Shown piece by piece: positions 32,747-43,600 of a stretch of 64,000 nt of DNA. This DNA is from Laccaria trichodermophora (taxonomy: Eukaryota; Basidiomycota; Agaricomycetes; Agaricales; Hydnangiaceae), in assembly GCA_018417955.1 (NCBI GenBank), contig JACTVC010000026.1:868001-932000 (forward strand), read 5' to 3'. Within the stretch, counting starts at the first letter, position 1. Every line of letters begins with the position of its first letter. A program made the translations under genes and the position numbers. The notes under the pieces were generated by a model. It was not told the DNA's origin and made no database searches. It saw nothing but the letters and a program-made list of their open reading frames with translations.

Positions 32747-33258
32747 TTATGAAATACCATTAGAGTTGTCTTTGAGCAACCTTCTCACGGATTGCCCCCT
32801 TGCCTGTTCAAGGAGCTTTTTGACCACCATCTTGTTAGATGCCCAATACTTGACTTCTTGCAAACAGTCAACCAATCCTTTTCCCTTCCATTGTTCCACC
32901 TTACTCTCAATTTCAATGTTAAAGCCCTTTTCTACAATCAACTACACCACCTGCTTTCTTACCCATCGTCTAGCCCTATCAGAAGGAATTTTCAAAATCA
33001 ACATGCTTGAAGCAACACCTCCTTTGGATGCCATTTGCAGAAGAGTCTCTCCAATCCCTTCTTGTCACAAACCATCCCACACCCATGCCCTACACTGAGA
33101 CATTCCCAAGATGAACCCTTCACCATGATACCTTGTTTCTCCATCCCAGCCCTTATTGTCTTGTTACCTTGTGATTCCATGTTCCCTTGTCTCCATCCAT
33201 CCTTATTGTACTTATTGTTCTTTAAGCTTGGTTGCCTTGGTATCCTTCCTGTAGGCAT
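32747..33258 (-). CDS. Hypothetical gene fragment
   Basis: Two coding-like minus-strand stretches: RLFCKWHPKEVLLQAC (ending 32998) and ESKVEQWKGKGLVDCLQEVK then RGQSVRRLLKDN (32941-32747). They may be exons of one degraded gene whose 5' part lies toward 33950. Family unknown. Confidence 0.3.
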
Positions 33259-33479
33259 TTAGGTAGCTCGTCATATACTTACTACCTCATCCTTGATATT
33301 ACAAATGCACCTCTGAACTGTTTCTCTGTTTCTCGTCTCTTGTCTCTGTCTCCTGGTTGAGCCCTGCTCTAAGTTATAGGCCTGTGTGGTTGAGCCTCTA
33401 GCTCCCAGCTCTGGCTGAGCCTTGCTCCTGTCTTGTTACTAACCTGGCAATGCCTCAGAGTCTGATTCAGTTTGTGATC

Positions 33480-33960
33480 TCACTTGTGTTCAATCCCTTC
33501 ACCTCCCTGCCTCTCAGATTCTCTATATCTAATTTCGTCTCCTTTCTACCTTTCCAACAACCCCTCATATGCCTCATTCCACCCAGAACTCATCCTGCTA
33601 CACACATATCTCTTTTCATCAACCCAACCAACTCCAACACTGTGGTCAACTCCAGTGCTGTACCTCCTCCAATGCCATAGTCAGCTCCGGTGTCATACCT
33701 CCTCCAACATCATACTTCCTCCAACACTGTAGTGAACTCCAGCACTGTACCTCCTCCAGCATTGTTTCCAACTCCAAGTTCCTTGTCCATCTGCAAGTTA
33801 CCTTGGCCGCAACCCACTTCTGCACCTCTGTGGCTCCCCTAGTCAGTCCAATGCCTGTCATTGACAAGGACTTCCAAAACACAAATGTCCATCCTAAGGC
33901 ACTTGCAGGACATTCAGCATCTCCAACCTCAGAATCCTGTTTGGCATTGACCACTTCACC
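33480..33960. other. CTCCAACAC/CTGTACCTCC short repeat and weak coding signal
   Basis: 33650-33770 repeats a 30-36 bp unit (CTGTACCTCCTCCA...). A minus-strand frame (33954-33646) is open but mostly repeat-derived. No gene called. Confidence 0.35.
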
Positions 33961-34129
33961 CCCATTACCAACCCTCCACAGTCATGCCTTCTTGCTGTTG
34001 GCTTAACAGAGGATCAAATAAGACAGTCTGAGAAGGAGCAACCAATGCCAGTGAACAGATGAGAAACGAAAGAAGGCATCTCTTTTGAGGACCAATACCC
34101 AAGATGGCTTCTGGCTAGCCCTCAGTTTA

Positions 34130-34960
34130 CTTCAGAGTACTTACTACACTGCCTTGAAGTTCATGTTTTGAGGGTATATTCATCATTGCTTAGTCTTCTG
34201 CTATGGCTTGCTCAGAGTGAACATTGGATTCTTGGTTGGTGGAATGACAAGCTAGTACTCAGGACCGTCTCTACTGGCTGGCTCACCAAATGTTTTACCC
34301 ATGATATCTGGTCTGGTGTCTATGTTGTATTCATGCATTAGCTTTGTATACCTTTTCTACCAGAGTCAGTTGCCATAAAGCAGAGATAATAATAGACCAA
34401 AAGAAGATTCTGCCTCAGTACTTATCTCAAGCTGACTACATGTATGGATGTATTATTTTATTGGAGAATCAATTTATTTCCAATACATTGAATGTTCACC
34501 AGCATTCACCTCACTTGACAATGTGGCCACAGTACATAGTCACTGCCTTCAAGAAGATAAGTCCAGAAGCAGATGAAGGTGTCTTCTATGGACCCTGGAA
34601 CAGCATCCTCAACCACTGTTTCCCAATGAGCGAAGGCTACCTCATCTGTCCTCAACTCCCCCCAGCTATTCAAGTCCATGCCAGTTACAGTAACAGAGAC
34701 ACTGACAATTTCATCTTCACATTATCCATCATGACAGCTATTGAGGTATTGATAGATCAGTTTCCACAAAGCTCTGCTTAGTGGTTTTGTTTAGTTTTGG
34801 AGCTGGCCAAACACCTTCCCACAGCCAATTGGCAGGCATTGCCTTCCTGCCCCTTCCCACTTGTTGTGTATATAGTCATACCTTCCTGGTAAGGTTGTTT
34901 GCACAGACCCTGAGTAGTGTTGGCAGGAGCTCCATAGCAGGATTTTGATTTCCAACAAAC
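34130..34960 (+). pseudogene. Degraded hypothetical gene, FYGPWNSILN type
   Basis: Coding-like exons include LAQSEHWILGWWNDKLVLRT (about 34210) and, at 34344-34781, KKISPEADEGVFYGPWNSIL then CFPMSEGYLICPQLPP. The YGP(Y/W)N...LFP...VPQ arrangement is recalled from a large group of uncharacterised agaricomycete proteins. After AIEVLIDQ the frame hits a stop (34779-34781) while similarity continues as WFCLVLELAKHLP. A stretch on the opposite strand at about 35900 (AIEVLIDQ, WFSLLVEPQ) is a second fragment of the same type. Confidence 0.45.
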
Positions 34961-35635
34961 TCAATTCCTCCATTCACCAAACACCCAAATACACTGATAA
35001 GCTTGTAATAGCTCACTATGCTGTTCAATGTGTGTATTATTCTTCACCCTGCATATTTTTCTCAACCTCCATGTATTTTTTCACCCCCTGTAAGTTGCAT
35101 GTAAGGCAGATCTCACCACCAATGATTTATCAGGCATTGCTAACTAGGTTATTTTAGTTTCTACCCTAACCCTAATCCCTTTCTCTATATATTTTCTTCT
35201 TTCTCACTTTGTGTCTTCTGTATATTTTTTTCACACCACATGGCATATGTTTTTTATTCTTTGTTTCCCCATGTATTTTATCACTGACCTATGTTCAAAA
35301 ACACATGTGCAAAATGTTCTGTAAAGTACACAGAGAAGAATAAAAAATGCATGAAAAAACTGACTTAATCAACAATTACTTGACAGTCTTCAGAAGGACA
35401 GAGACGGCAAATTCTGGCCACAATTTGCAACCCCATGTTATGTTATCTGTATATTTTCTTCCATCTCTACCTACTTTTTTCTTGCTTCTGTTTAGTTTTC
35501 ACACCATATGTCATATGTATTTTATTCTCCATGTATTTTATTGCTGACCTGTGTCCAAAAATACAGATGCAAAAATGTTCTGTAAAATATCTGGAGAAGA
35601 ATAAAAAGTATGATCAACAATTTGTCAACAATTAT

Positions 35636-36030
35636 TCAAAGATCTCCACCAAATTTGGCAGAGACAGTAGATTCGTGCCTTGGTGTTGAGACAGACATGT
35701 CAGATTTTGTTGGGTTGGAGGTGGATTTTATGATAGTTTTTATCTTCAACAAATTCATTGAGTTGGTTTCGAAGATTTGAATCATGAGAAATGCTATGGT
35801 GTGGATGTAAATTGAAAATCCTGCTGTGGAGTTCTTGCCAACCTTACCTGAGGCTCCACAAGTAAAGAAAACCACTGAGTGGAGCATTTTGAATTCTGGT
35901 CTATCAATACCTCAATAGCTGGAAAAATGATGCAACCATATTCTTCATCAATGCCAAAGCTCCAAAATATCTTGTGAACACATACACAAGATTTGCAGCC
36001 ACTGAACAAATGCAAGTCTGATTTTGCCAA
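35636..36030 (-). pseudogene. Second fragment of the 34.3-kb hypothetical type
   Basis: IFWSFGIDEEYGCIIFPAIE, then VLIDQNSKCSTQWFSLLVEP, matches the end of the 34344-34960 copy in inverted orientation. It suggests two relics facing each other about 1 kb apart. Only a short span is recognisable. Confidence 0.4.
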
Positions 36031-36059
36031 CTGTTCGAGAGTTCACCCTCCAAGATGTA

Positions 36060-36300
36060 TGTATTACTGTACTAATATGACCATGTCTTCACATCACACA
36101 TCACAAATGGTTGTGAAAAGGGAAGTAGGCATGATGTCATGCATCACACCAAGTTTTGAAAAGTTTTTTTTTTGAATTAAAAATACTGTAGTAATATGAC
36201 CATGTCTTCACGTCATGCATCACAAAGGGTTGTGAAGGAAGGGAAGTAGGTGTGATGTCATGCATCACACCAAGTTTTGAAGAGTTTTTTTTTTTAATTA
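36060..36300. repeat. Two-unit tandem duplication (about 120 bp)
   Basis: AATATGACCATGTCTTCACR, GGGAAGTAGGYRTGATGTCA and CATCACACCAAGTTTTGAA, followed by poly(T), occur twice in tandem. Confidence 0.85.
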
Positions 36301-36585
36301 AAAATAGCCATTTTTTTCCAGACCTGCAGTGCCTTGTTTTAAACATCACATTTGGCATATTTAGAACCATGGTATACTTGAGGAATGCATGCTTACCTTC
36401 CAGCCAAAAAATTGACAGGTTCCTTGGCCAAACTGTCTGAGAAATATGTGGTGGACAAAGAGCAAAAACTCTTTGTCATGCATCACACAGGACAATGAAG
36501 CAACAAAGAGATGTTCAAAAGGTGTCACACCCCAAGGGGCCTGAATAGTTGGTCGTATTAGTACAGTAGTGCATTTAGCACCAAC

Positions 36586-36867
36586 GTGTCTTTCTATGAA
36601 CTGGAGAAGGAAAATGCTGATGGTTGCTGTGGCATTATCAGGCCCCCGCCAGCTGCAAAGTATTTGGAGCAATTTTTTGTGGATGTGGCACTGAAAAATC
36701 AGTGGGATCTCAATATACTCAATGAGCAAGAGTATGTCAAATTTATGCAAGTTGTAGAGGAGGCCAATGCTTTGGGACTTCATGAACGTAGTATGTGCCT
36801 ACCTATTCATGTTTTTTCAACTTGGTGTGCTGACTTTACCTCAGCAGCTGCAGTTCAACAATCGTAA
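36586..36867 (+). CDS. Hypothetical protein fragment
   Basis: Reads PPPAAKYLEQFFVDVALKNQ, WDLNILNEQEYVKFMQVVEE, coding-like and free of repeats. It ends at TAA 36865-36867, about 55 bp before the MITE. No family recognised; the start is not certain and upstream exons are possible. Confidence 0.4.
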   Translation: MSFYELEKENADGCCGIIRPPPAAKYLEQFFVDVALKNQWDLNILNEQEYVKFMQVVEEANALGLHERSMCLPIHVFSTWCADFTSAAAVQQS

Positions 36868-36922
36868 CTGGGTTCAATTCAATTTCAAAGTGCATCATGG
36901 TCATTTTACCAATTATTATTTC

Positions 36923-37597
36923 CAAGGGGGTGCCAGCATTGAAAAAAAAGACCCGGGGTTGATTTTTTTGTTAAGGCGACTTGAGGGGGACTAACTGACT
37001 AATGTAATCAGGCACGTATCTATAAATAGCAATATGACATCATCTGTGTTAGCGCTTCCCCCCACATCCTCTCCCAGAAGCCATGCAAACCGCCATTTTC
37101 AGGGTTTGGATTGCTATGAGACTGTTGGAGTGTAGAAAGTAAGTTTCTGTTATCAATCCAAAGGTATTGATACCAATTTGATAGACTCACAGTGCATGCT
37201 GTCAAAGGCACCTCGAAGTCTGGACTTTTGCAGAGGAGCAAACATCCTGCATCCAGTCTTCCCCAACCTCGTCAGATGAGACATACTATATATTTTTCAA
37301 TATTGTTTGTGTTTTCAGTCCACAGCAAAGTAGTTTGCTAGTAATGAGGGTGTGAGTGTGCAATATTGCAACCCAAATATGGCAGGAAACAAATAAATAC
37401 CCTATATCATCATTTTTCTGCTGCTGTATGGCTTCTATTGGAGCTGTAGTTATCCTAGTACATTCTGTAGTTATCACAGGTACTCTTTTTGATGATATAA
37501 GGCCCTCTGCTCGAGGTGTCCATTTTTTTTTTCACAGCCTGCAGCTGGACTAACTAACTGGACCCTTGTATGGGATTCCCAGGCCGGCACCCCCTTG
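36923..37597. mobile_element. hAT-like MITE, 675 bp, TSD ATTATTTC
   Basis: Perfect 12-bp terminal inverted repeats CAAGGGGGTGCC/GGCACCCCCTTG, with ATTATTTC duplicated outside (36915-36922 and 37598-37605). Subterminal homology extends imperfectly (GACCCGGGGTT against GACCCTTGTA). No transposase, so it is non-autonomous. Confidence 0.9.
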
Positions 37598-37651
37598 ATT
37601 ATTTCCGTTGTAAATCTGTTGGAATCACAAAGCTGCTGATGTCTGTATGCC

Positions 37652-37945
37652 TCAATGCCTACTACATAGTAGCTGTTTGAACACCATGCTCTTGCGCCTC
37701 ACCCAGGCCATCCCAATCATCATCTGCTCATAAAAATAGACTGTCAATTTCTGATGATTGGAATGAAGAGAGGAATAATCTGGTAGGACAGATATCAGCA
37801 AGCTCTGAAACAGGACTGTATCTCCATTTTGACGACAAAAACCCTGATGACTCTCTTTTATTTTGCAAAGAAACACCACATACTTAGGAGTCAATCGGTC
37901 GTGGTCTGCAATGGATGGGCAAGCAAAACAATGGACAATCACCAA
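37652..37945 (-). CDS. Hypothetical ORF, weak
   Basis: A 97-codon frame (RLTPKYVVFLCKIKESHQGF, SLHSNHQKLTVYFYEQMMIG) in otherwise stop-rich DNA. No homology recognised; may be an exon or chance. Nothing is called between 37946 and 38390. Confidence 0.2.
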   Translation of the reverse strand: MVIVHCFACPSIADHDRLTPKYVVFLCKIKESHQGFCRQNGDTVLFQSLLISVLPDYSSLHSNHQKLTVYFYEQMMIGMAWVRRKSMVFKQLLCSRH

Positions 37946-39370
37946 CTAATTACACATACAGCATCGTATAATACAACAATAAAAACATAGTCAGGATCAG
38001 AGCACGGAGAATGGACAGCATGTGTAGTTTATACATTTTTTGGGGGGATGTGGACAACAGAAGATGAGGTATAGAGGAGAGTGTGGTATATGGTCATGAT
38101 CATGATCATGGGAGGGGGAAATTGGCAAGAGTAGCAGTTAATAAACCTTTTAGATGTGTGTAGGGTTAGAGGTTTCAGAAGAATTAAGGATTAGGGGGGA
38201 CATTGTAAGGGGATATAATATGGCGGGATTGTTGGGAATGTTGAGGATGTCAATGTGAATCTTGATGTGACAGGCATAGTAGCCAGGATATCAGAGTGAA
38301 TACAACAATCAATGATGGAGATGCGACAAGAGCAGTAGGACCTAGCAAGAGAAAGCAAAAGCAGATCAAATGAGGGCTGCAGACTGGAGGTAACCTTGGA
38401 AGATTGAGTCACGAACTAAACAAGACAGTCAGCAAAACAATCCAAGGTGCTGCAATGGAGTGTACCGTTTCCAATGATACACTGTGTCACCTTTGTATCC
38501 TAGACATCAAATATGAGAATTTTTTTTTAAAGTTTTGCTGAAAGACAACTCACCACTACACTCGTGAAATGAGTATACAGCACCCAACAATTCTCATTGT
38601 TTCATCTATGAACCTGCAGGAAGTGAGCATGGAAGTATTGAACGACGGTCTTGTAATTGTTGGACCGATCACTGAAGGACATGATGCTGATGAGGGGTAA
38701 GTGACAAGAACCTGGTTGCAAATGGGGTGACTCACTACTTCCGGACCTTGAGTCCAGTGTTGAGCTTCGCCTTGAGCAGATCTGTCTTATCTGTGAAAAA
38801 ATAATTGTGATGAATGAGCACAAAGGAACAATAAAAGAACCCCAGCACATCTACGCACTCAGGAAGAGGACCAAGTGAACGTTCTTCAGCAGGGTGTTTG
38901 AACATATTTGCATGAATAATTGCAGCAAGCCATCTATCCTGTTCGTCTGAGGGTCTTCTTTGAGATACTAAATGGATTTGTTAGCATTGTTACCCATAAT
39001 GTGGCTGAAAAATGAGAGTTGAGAAAGGAACCACAAAACGAAACAGAGAAGCACACTGGTGGTTGCCACATTTCAAAGAAAGTGATAGAAATGGAGGACA
39101 GCACAAACACCAAGGGAAGAGAAAGAGACTCACCTGATCAAATGTGCTCACAGGAGCAACAAAATGGCAAGATGGGTTTCTACCCCCTGTAGTCTTTGAT
39201 CCAACCCCCCTTTTATGAGTATTGATCCAACCCCAAAAATAAAAGTACTGATCCAACCTAAATATGAAGTACTGATTCAACCTTAAGGAAACTACAAACC
39301 CAACCCAGGTTTGTAATGTACTGATTTAACCCCTATTTACAAGTTCTTGAAGTACTGACACAACCCTGCT

Positions 39371-39738
39371 TGTGAAACCGTAGGGCGATTCGGGACTTCT
39401 TGACGAAGGCGTGAGTGCGAGATGGCGGCGGAGAATATCTGGGGTACGCGGGAGAGAGATAGTAAAGTGGTGCCGCGAGGCGACACCACGTGAAGGATAT
39501 CCTGTGACCCAGGAACTGGGGCGCGGTCACCCGGCGCAGGACTCTTGTATCCCGGAGGGGAGGCATAAGGCTGCCTAGCCGTATAGAAATGGGGTGACTC
39601 CGTCCACATGTAATGTATAATGTGGTTGCAAAGTGAGTATCTTTGTTGTGAATGCAACGCTATACAGAGTAGGGATAAATACAAGTAAATACGATGATTC
39701 TAAGTCACGCATGGAGTATGTACTACCACACCGTTACA
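39371..39738 (-). repeat. 3' LTR of the giant-ORF element
   Basis: On the minus strand it starts TGTAACGGTGTGG and ends CGGTTTCACA, 368 bp. The sequence from 39739 to 40608 between it and the ORF stop has no supportable gene. Confidence 0.95.
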
Positions 39739-39752
39739 AAGCCCCCCCGTGA
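39739..39752 (-). promoter_or_regulatory. Polypurine tract of the giant-ORF element
   Basis: Minus-strand ACGGGGGGGCTT directly precedes the 3' LTR; it would prime plus-strand DNA synthesis. Confidence 0.75.
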
Positions 39753-40608
39753 GATTGGAGCATCGTTTCTATAGCGTTGCCCATAAACTTGAGTTTTCGA
39801 TCTGTCTCTTGCTCCTCTTTTGCTTTCTTGTAACCGACGGACAGGGTTGCATGGTTGCCCAACGTCTCTCCATAGTTGATCCTTCATTAACATCCATGAT
39901 TGTGGGTCGTTTGTCATTTTATACGGCTGCATGGGGTCCGTCTCCGTTGGCTTAGTAATTTTAGGTCGCTCGTCCGGGTCAAATCAGGTAATTCAATCAG
40001 CCTGGAAGTTAAGACAGTAGGTCGGGATGGATGGTTCAGTCTATCTGTTACGATATCTGAAGTTAGTGATGGTAGAGGAGACCAGGAGTAGTTGGCCAGA
40101 GGAGAAAGCAGTTTAAGCGGAAGTCTTGTTCTTCGTAAAGTCCTCGTTAGTAATATGGTCGGTAGTAATGTGATCTTGACTAGAACAAGCAAGGTATATG
40201 CTTCCGACTCCGCCACCCAGGCATGAGGGTAGGACTATATAGTGGTATTGGCGACCTAGGCTGCAGCGTCATAGTGTCTCCTATATGTGGATCGTATTTT
40301 GCATATAGCTTGCAGGATGCTGTGCATGTTACTTTCGCGCTCATGGGCAGCAAGACATTATGCAGTAACCCCGTAGTTGCGAGAGTGTGAGTAATGGATG
40401 CCAGTAGTGGGGTGACTAAGGTTATGTCGCTAGTGGATGAAGGGAGCCTGAAGGCATGAGTTGATGGGTTATGATAGCGAGAGATAGGAAATCGTTTGGG
40501 AGGTGGAGAATAGTGCTCAGATAGAGCTGGTGGTCGGTGACCAGATTGAGGGGAAGGGCACCCAGCACGATGATGGAGTTCCAGCAGAGACGGGGTATTG
40601 GGGGAGTT

Positions 40609-43600
40609 TCAAGGTTGTCGTAGTCCTTGATGTATTGACTTGTGAGTAGATGGTGACCTGACCATCAGGGCTTTTGGCGCAGATGTGACATCCTTCTGAA
40701 TTTGTGCAGTATTGAAAGGGCTCAGCCGAGGACAGGTCAGTCGCTCATTCTCTTTACGACAGCCTGGGGCGTGTAACCTCGTTCGTCGAGCTTGCTTCGT
40801 TAATTCCTTCCTGAACCAGAAACTTCGGCCCAATTCGTCGTTTTCTCTGAACATTTGCCTCGGGATCAGTTGCAATCCATTTGCTTCAGCAACTACAGCA
40901 GCCTGGACAGGCGCGAATTCCCTTGAAACTGGCGTTTTATGGAGCATTAAGTTGAGTGGGAAGGGTTCTAAAGAGTTTGTTCTGTCGAAATCATTCATTG
41001 ACTCATTATAGGGCACTTCTCTGCTAGGCGAAGCTTCATTCATTGCTACGTTAGGATTATTTGAGACGGGATGCAGCTCCATGCAGCCTGAAACAGTTTC
41101 AGTGGCGCGGTCGATGGGGGTCACTAGAGCAGCGTGCAGGTCGCGCTTAAGAGGATAGCCCTTGTATTTGTCAAAGCATGAGATACTCTCCTTCAAGTAT
41201 CGTCGTTTTTGGTGTTCTTCCATCCCATTCGGCCATGTATCTAAATGGCAATTATCTATTTCTTCTACTTCGACACACCCTTGTCTGCGTCTAAGGCCCT
41301 TTTGAACCTTCATTGCCCAACTAACGTTGAGCAGGGATCGCTCACAGCATAGTAAGGAGTCCTTGCCCTCGGAAGCGGGCACACTCAGGCTAATTCTCTT
41401 CCTCCACGAAGTGCTGCATAGCAATTCGGACGAATGGTAGGCATTGCATACCTCACAGGGGCGATTCGTCCCGTTGTCCGTTATTTGCTTTATCCGTAAC
41501 GGTCCATCTGCGCAACTGTCATAGGAGCATCCTGCGTCGTGGGTGCCAGAGGGGGCATGTATATTGGTGAAACGAATGAACCTAGAGAGATAGACCGGTA
41601 TAGTCTCATGACACTGTTCTCCTGGGTCTGTCCAATTTAGGGGCAAAGAGTTCATCTCGATTTGATGATTCATTCTAGTCTCGCTGAATTCATCCTTAAC
41701 TGCCTTCTCCGAGTCTAGAGGGCTTCTGTGCTTTCCCTCGGCTGCGAGTGGTCTGGTGTAAACCTCTAGGATTTGACTATCAATGGCGTCTTCCCATCGC
41801 CTTGTAGGGTAAGCGGCCTGGTTAGGTACAGCAGTCGCCCTTATGGGTACACTATTGTTATCCAATGGAGAATTGGTTTCATGTCTGGGTGAACGGTGAA
41901 CGGTGGCAACGGCCCCCCAAGCGACTAGTTGTTGATTGACCCTTTTAAGGACTCGCGCCCATTCTAAGGCTGCGTGATTGATGATAAAGGTGTCTCCCTC
42001 CCTTTCGTAGTAGATTCCTGCTGATTTAAATGTCCACTTCCCCGAGGCGATTACTTGACCTATTCGCTCGTTGGTTACATCTGGCATAGCCCCCCATCCG
42101 TTTGTTAGATGAATTTCACATCGCTCCTTGGGTAGCTTATCGACTAATTGAGGCATTTTGTTAACCACCTCCCATACTCCTTTCGATCTGTTATGGCTAA
42201 AGGTTACTTCAAGATCCCTTACTAGTGTAGGCTGGCCTTGTCGTAGTCTGATTCTTGGGGTCAGGTTCAAGGTGCTTGTATATAATCGGTAGGATTTATT
42301 CGCTATTGGGTGTTCTGGTTCGAGATTATTCGCGCGAGCATCCTTGGTCTGTTCGAGGATAATTATAGAATCCGCGCTCTGCTGTCGTTCCACAACCCCA
42401 CTTAGGAGGTCAAGCAGGGGAGTTGTGATCATAGAGTAGGGAGAAGCATGATTTAGGAAATGAATGGCCGTTTCGAAGGATATCGGTCGCTGGTTCGATG
42501 ACATAGGATGAGCAAGGGTCGAGGTAGCTTGCACTTCCTCCTTAAGCGCTAGCCATTCTAATTGCAAGAGTTTTTGTCCTAATAGCAACACGATTGTGTG
42601 ACTCCTGTAGTCTTTTATGGGACTTGATACTAAGAATAACCCCGACACAGCTGCGGCTCCTAACAATTTGTCTGGGCAGATTGAATGTCCTTTCCCGTCT
42701 TTTGAATAGATCGTGAAGTCGAACACGGGTGACTGCAGGGATATAAGATTGAGTAGCATTCCTTCGATCCACCAAGGTCTTAAGCGGCATCGAAAGACGG
42801 TTTTTACTTCAGAGACTTCAGCAGTTTCGAGTCGGATTGACCCTGTTAGGATATCCAACGAAGATGCTTGGGGTCCCTTCAAAAGCAGTCGACCTGTAGC
42901 TTTAAGCTTAGCTGGTTGCGCTTCGTTCGTGGGTTCTGAGGTCGATTGAATATTAGGTAGCGGCGGGGTTTGAATTCGCGCTTTTACATGTTTTAATCGA
43001 TCATTCATCTCATAGGCTGCAACATTTCTAGGCCACACTCTAGACGATCCTTCTCTAAACTCGGGGAATGTTTCTGGGTTAAGGTCAAGTGGCTCGTCTC
43101 TGTTCCGCTCTAGAGGATTCTTCGAAAAGGCTGTGATCTCCAATTCCCAGGGGAGGCAGCCCTCGATTCGACCATCATGTTCCGGGGCAGCTGCTATCAG
43201 ATACCCCATAATCTCTAGTGTTCTAGGAACATTTGTCTTCATAGCTTCTGCAGAATCTGTCGTCTTACTCAAGAGCTCTCCTTCTTGGGGTCTGTCAGTC
43301 TCAACATCCATGTCATGTAAATGTCCTTTGTCTCGAGGTTTGTCCGTAGTAACCTCTGGGTCAGGCAGATACCCAACTACTTCGGGCTTTTTGTCTCGAG
43401 GTCTGTCAATCACAACATCCAGGTCATGTAGGCATCCTTCGTCTCGAGGTTTGTTCATAGTAACACCTGGGTCGTGCGGATACCCAACTGCTTCCCCCCC
43501 TAGGACATGCCACGGGAGAAGGCTGGCGACAATGATGGTTAAGGAGGAGGCAATCATTATGTCTTGACCCTCCGTGCCTAAGGTAACAGTAGAAGGCCGG

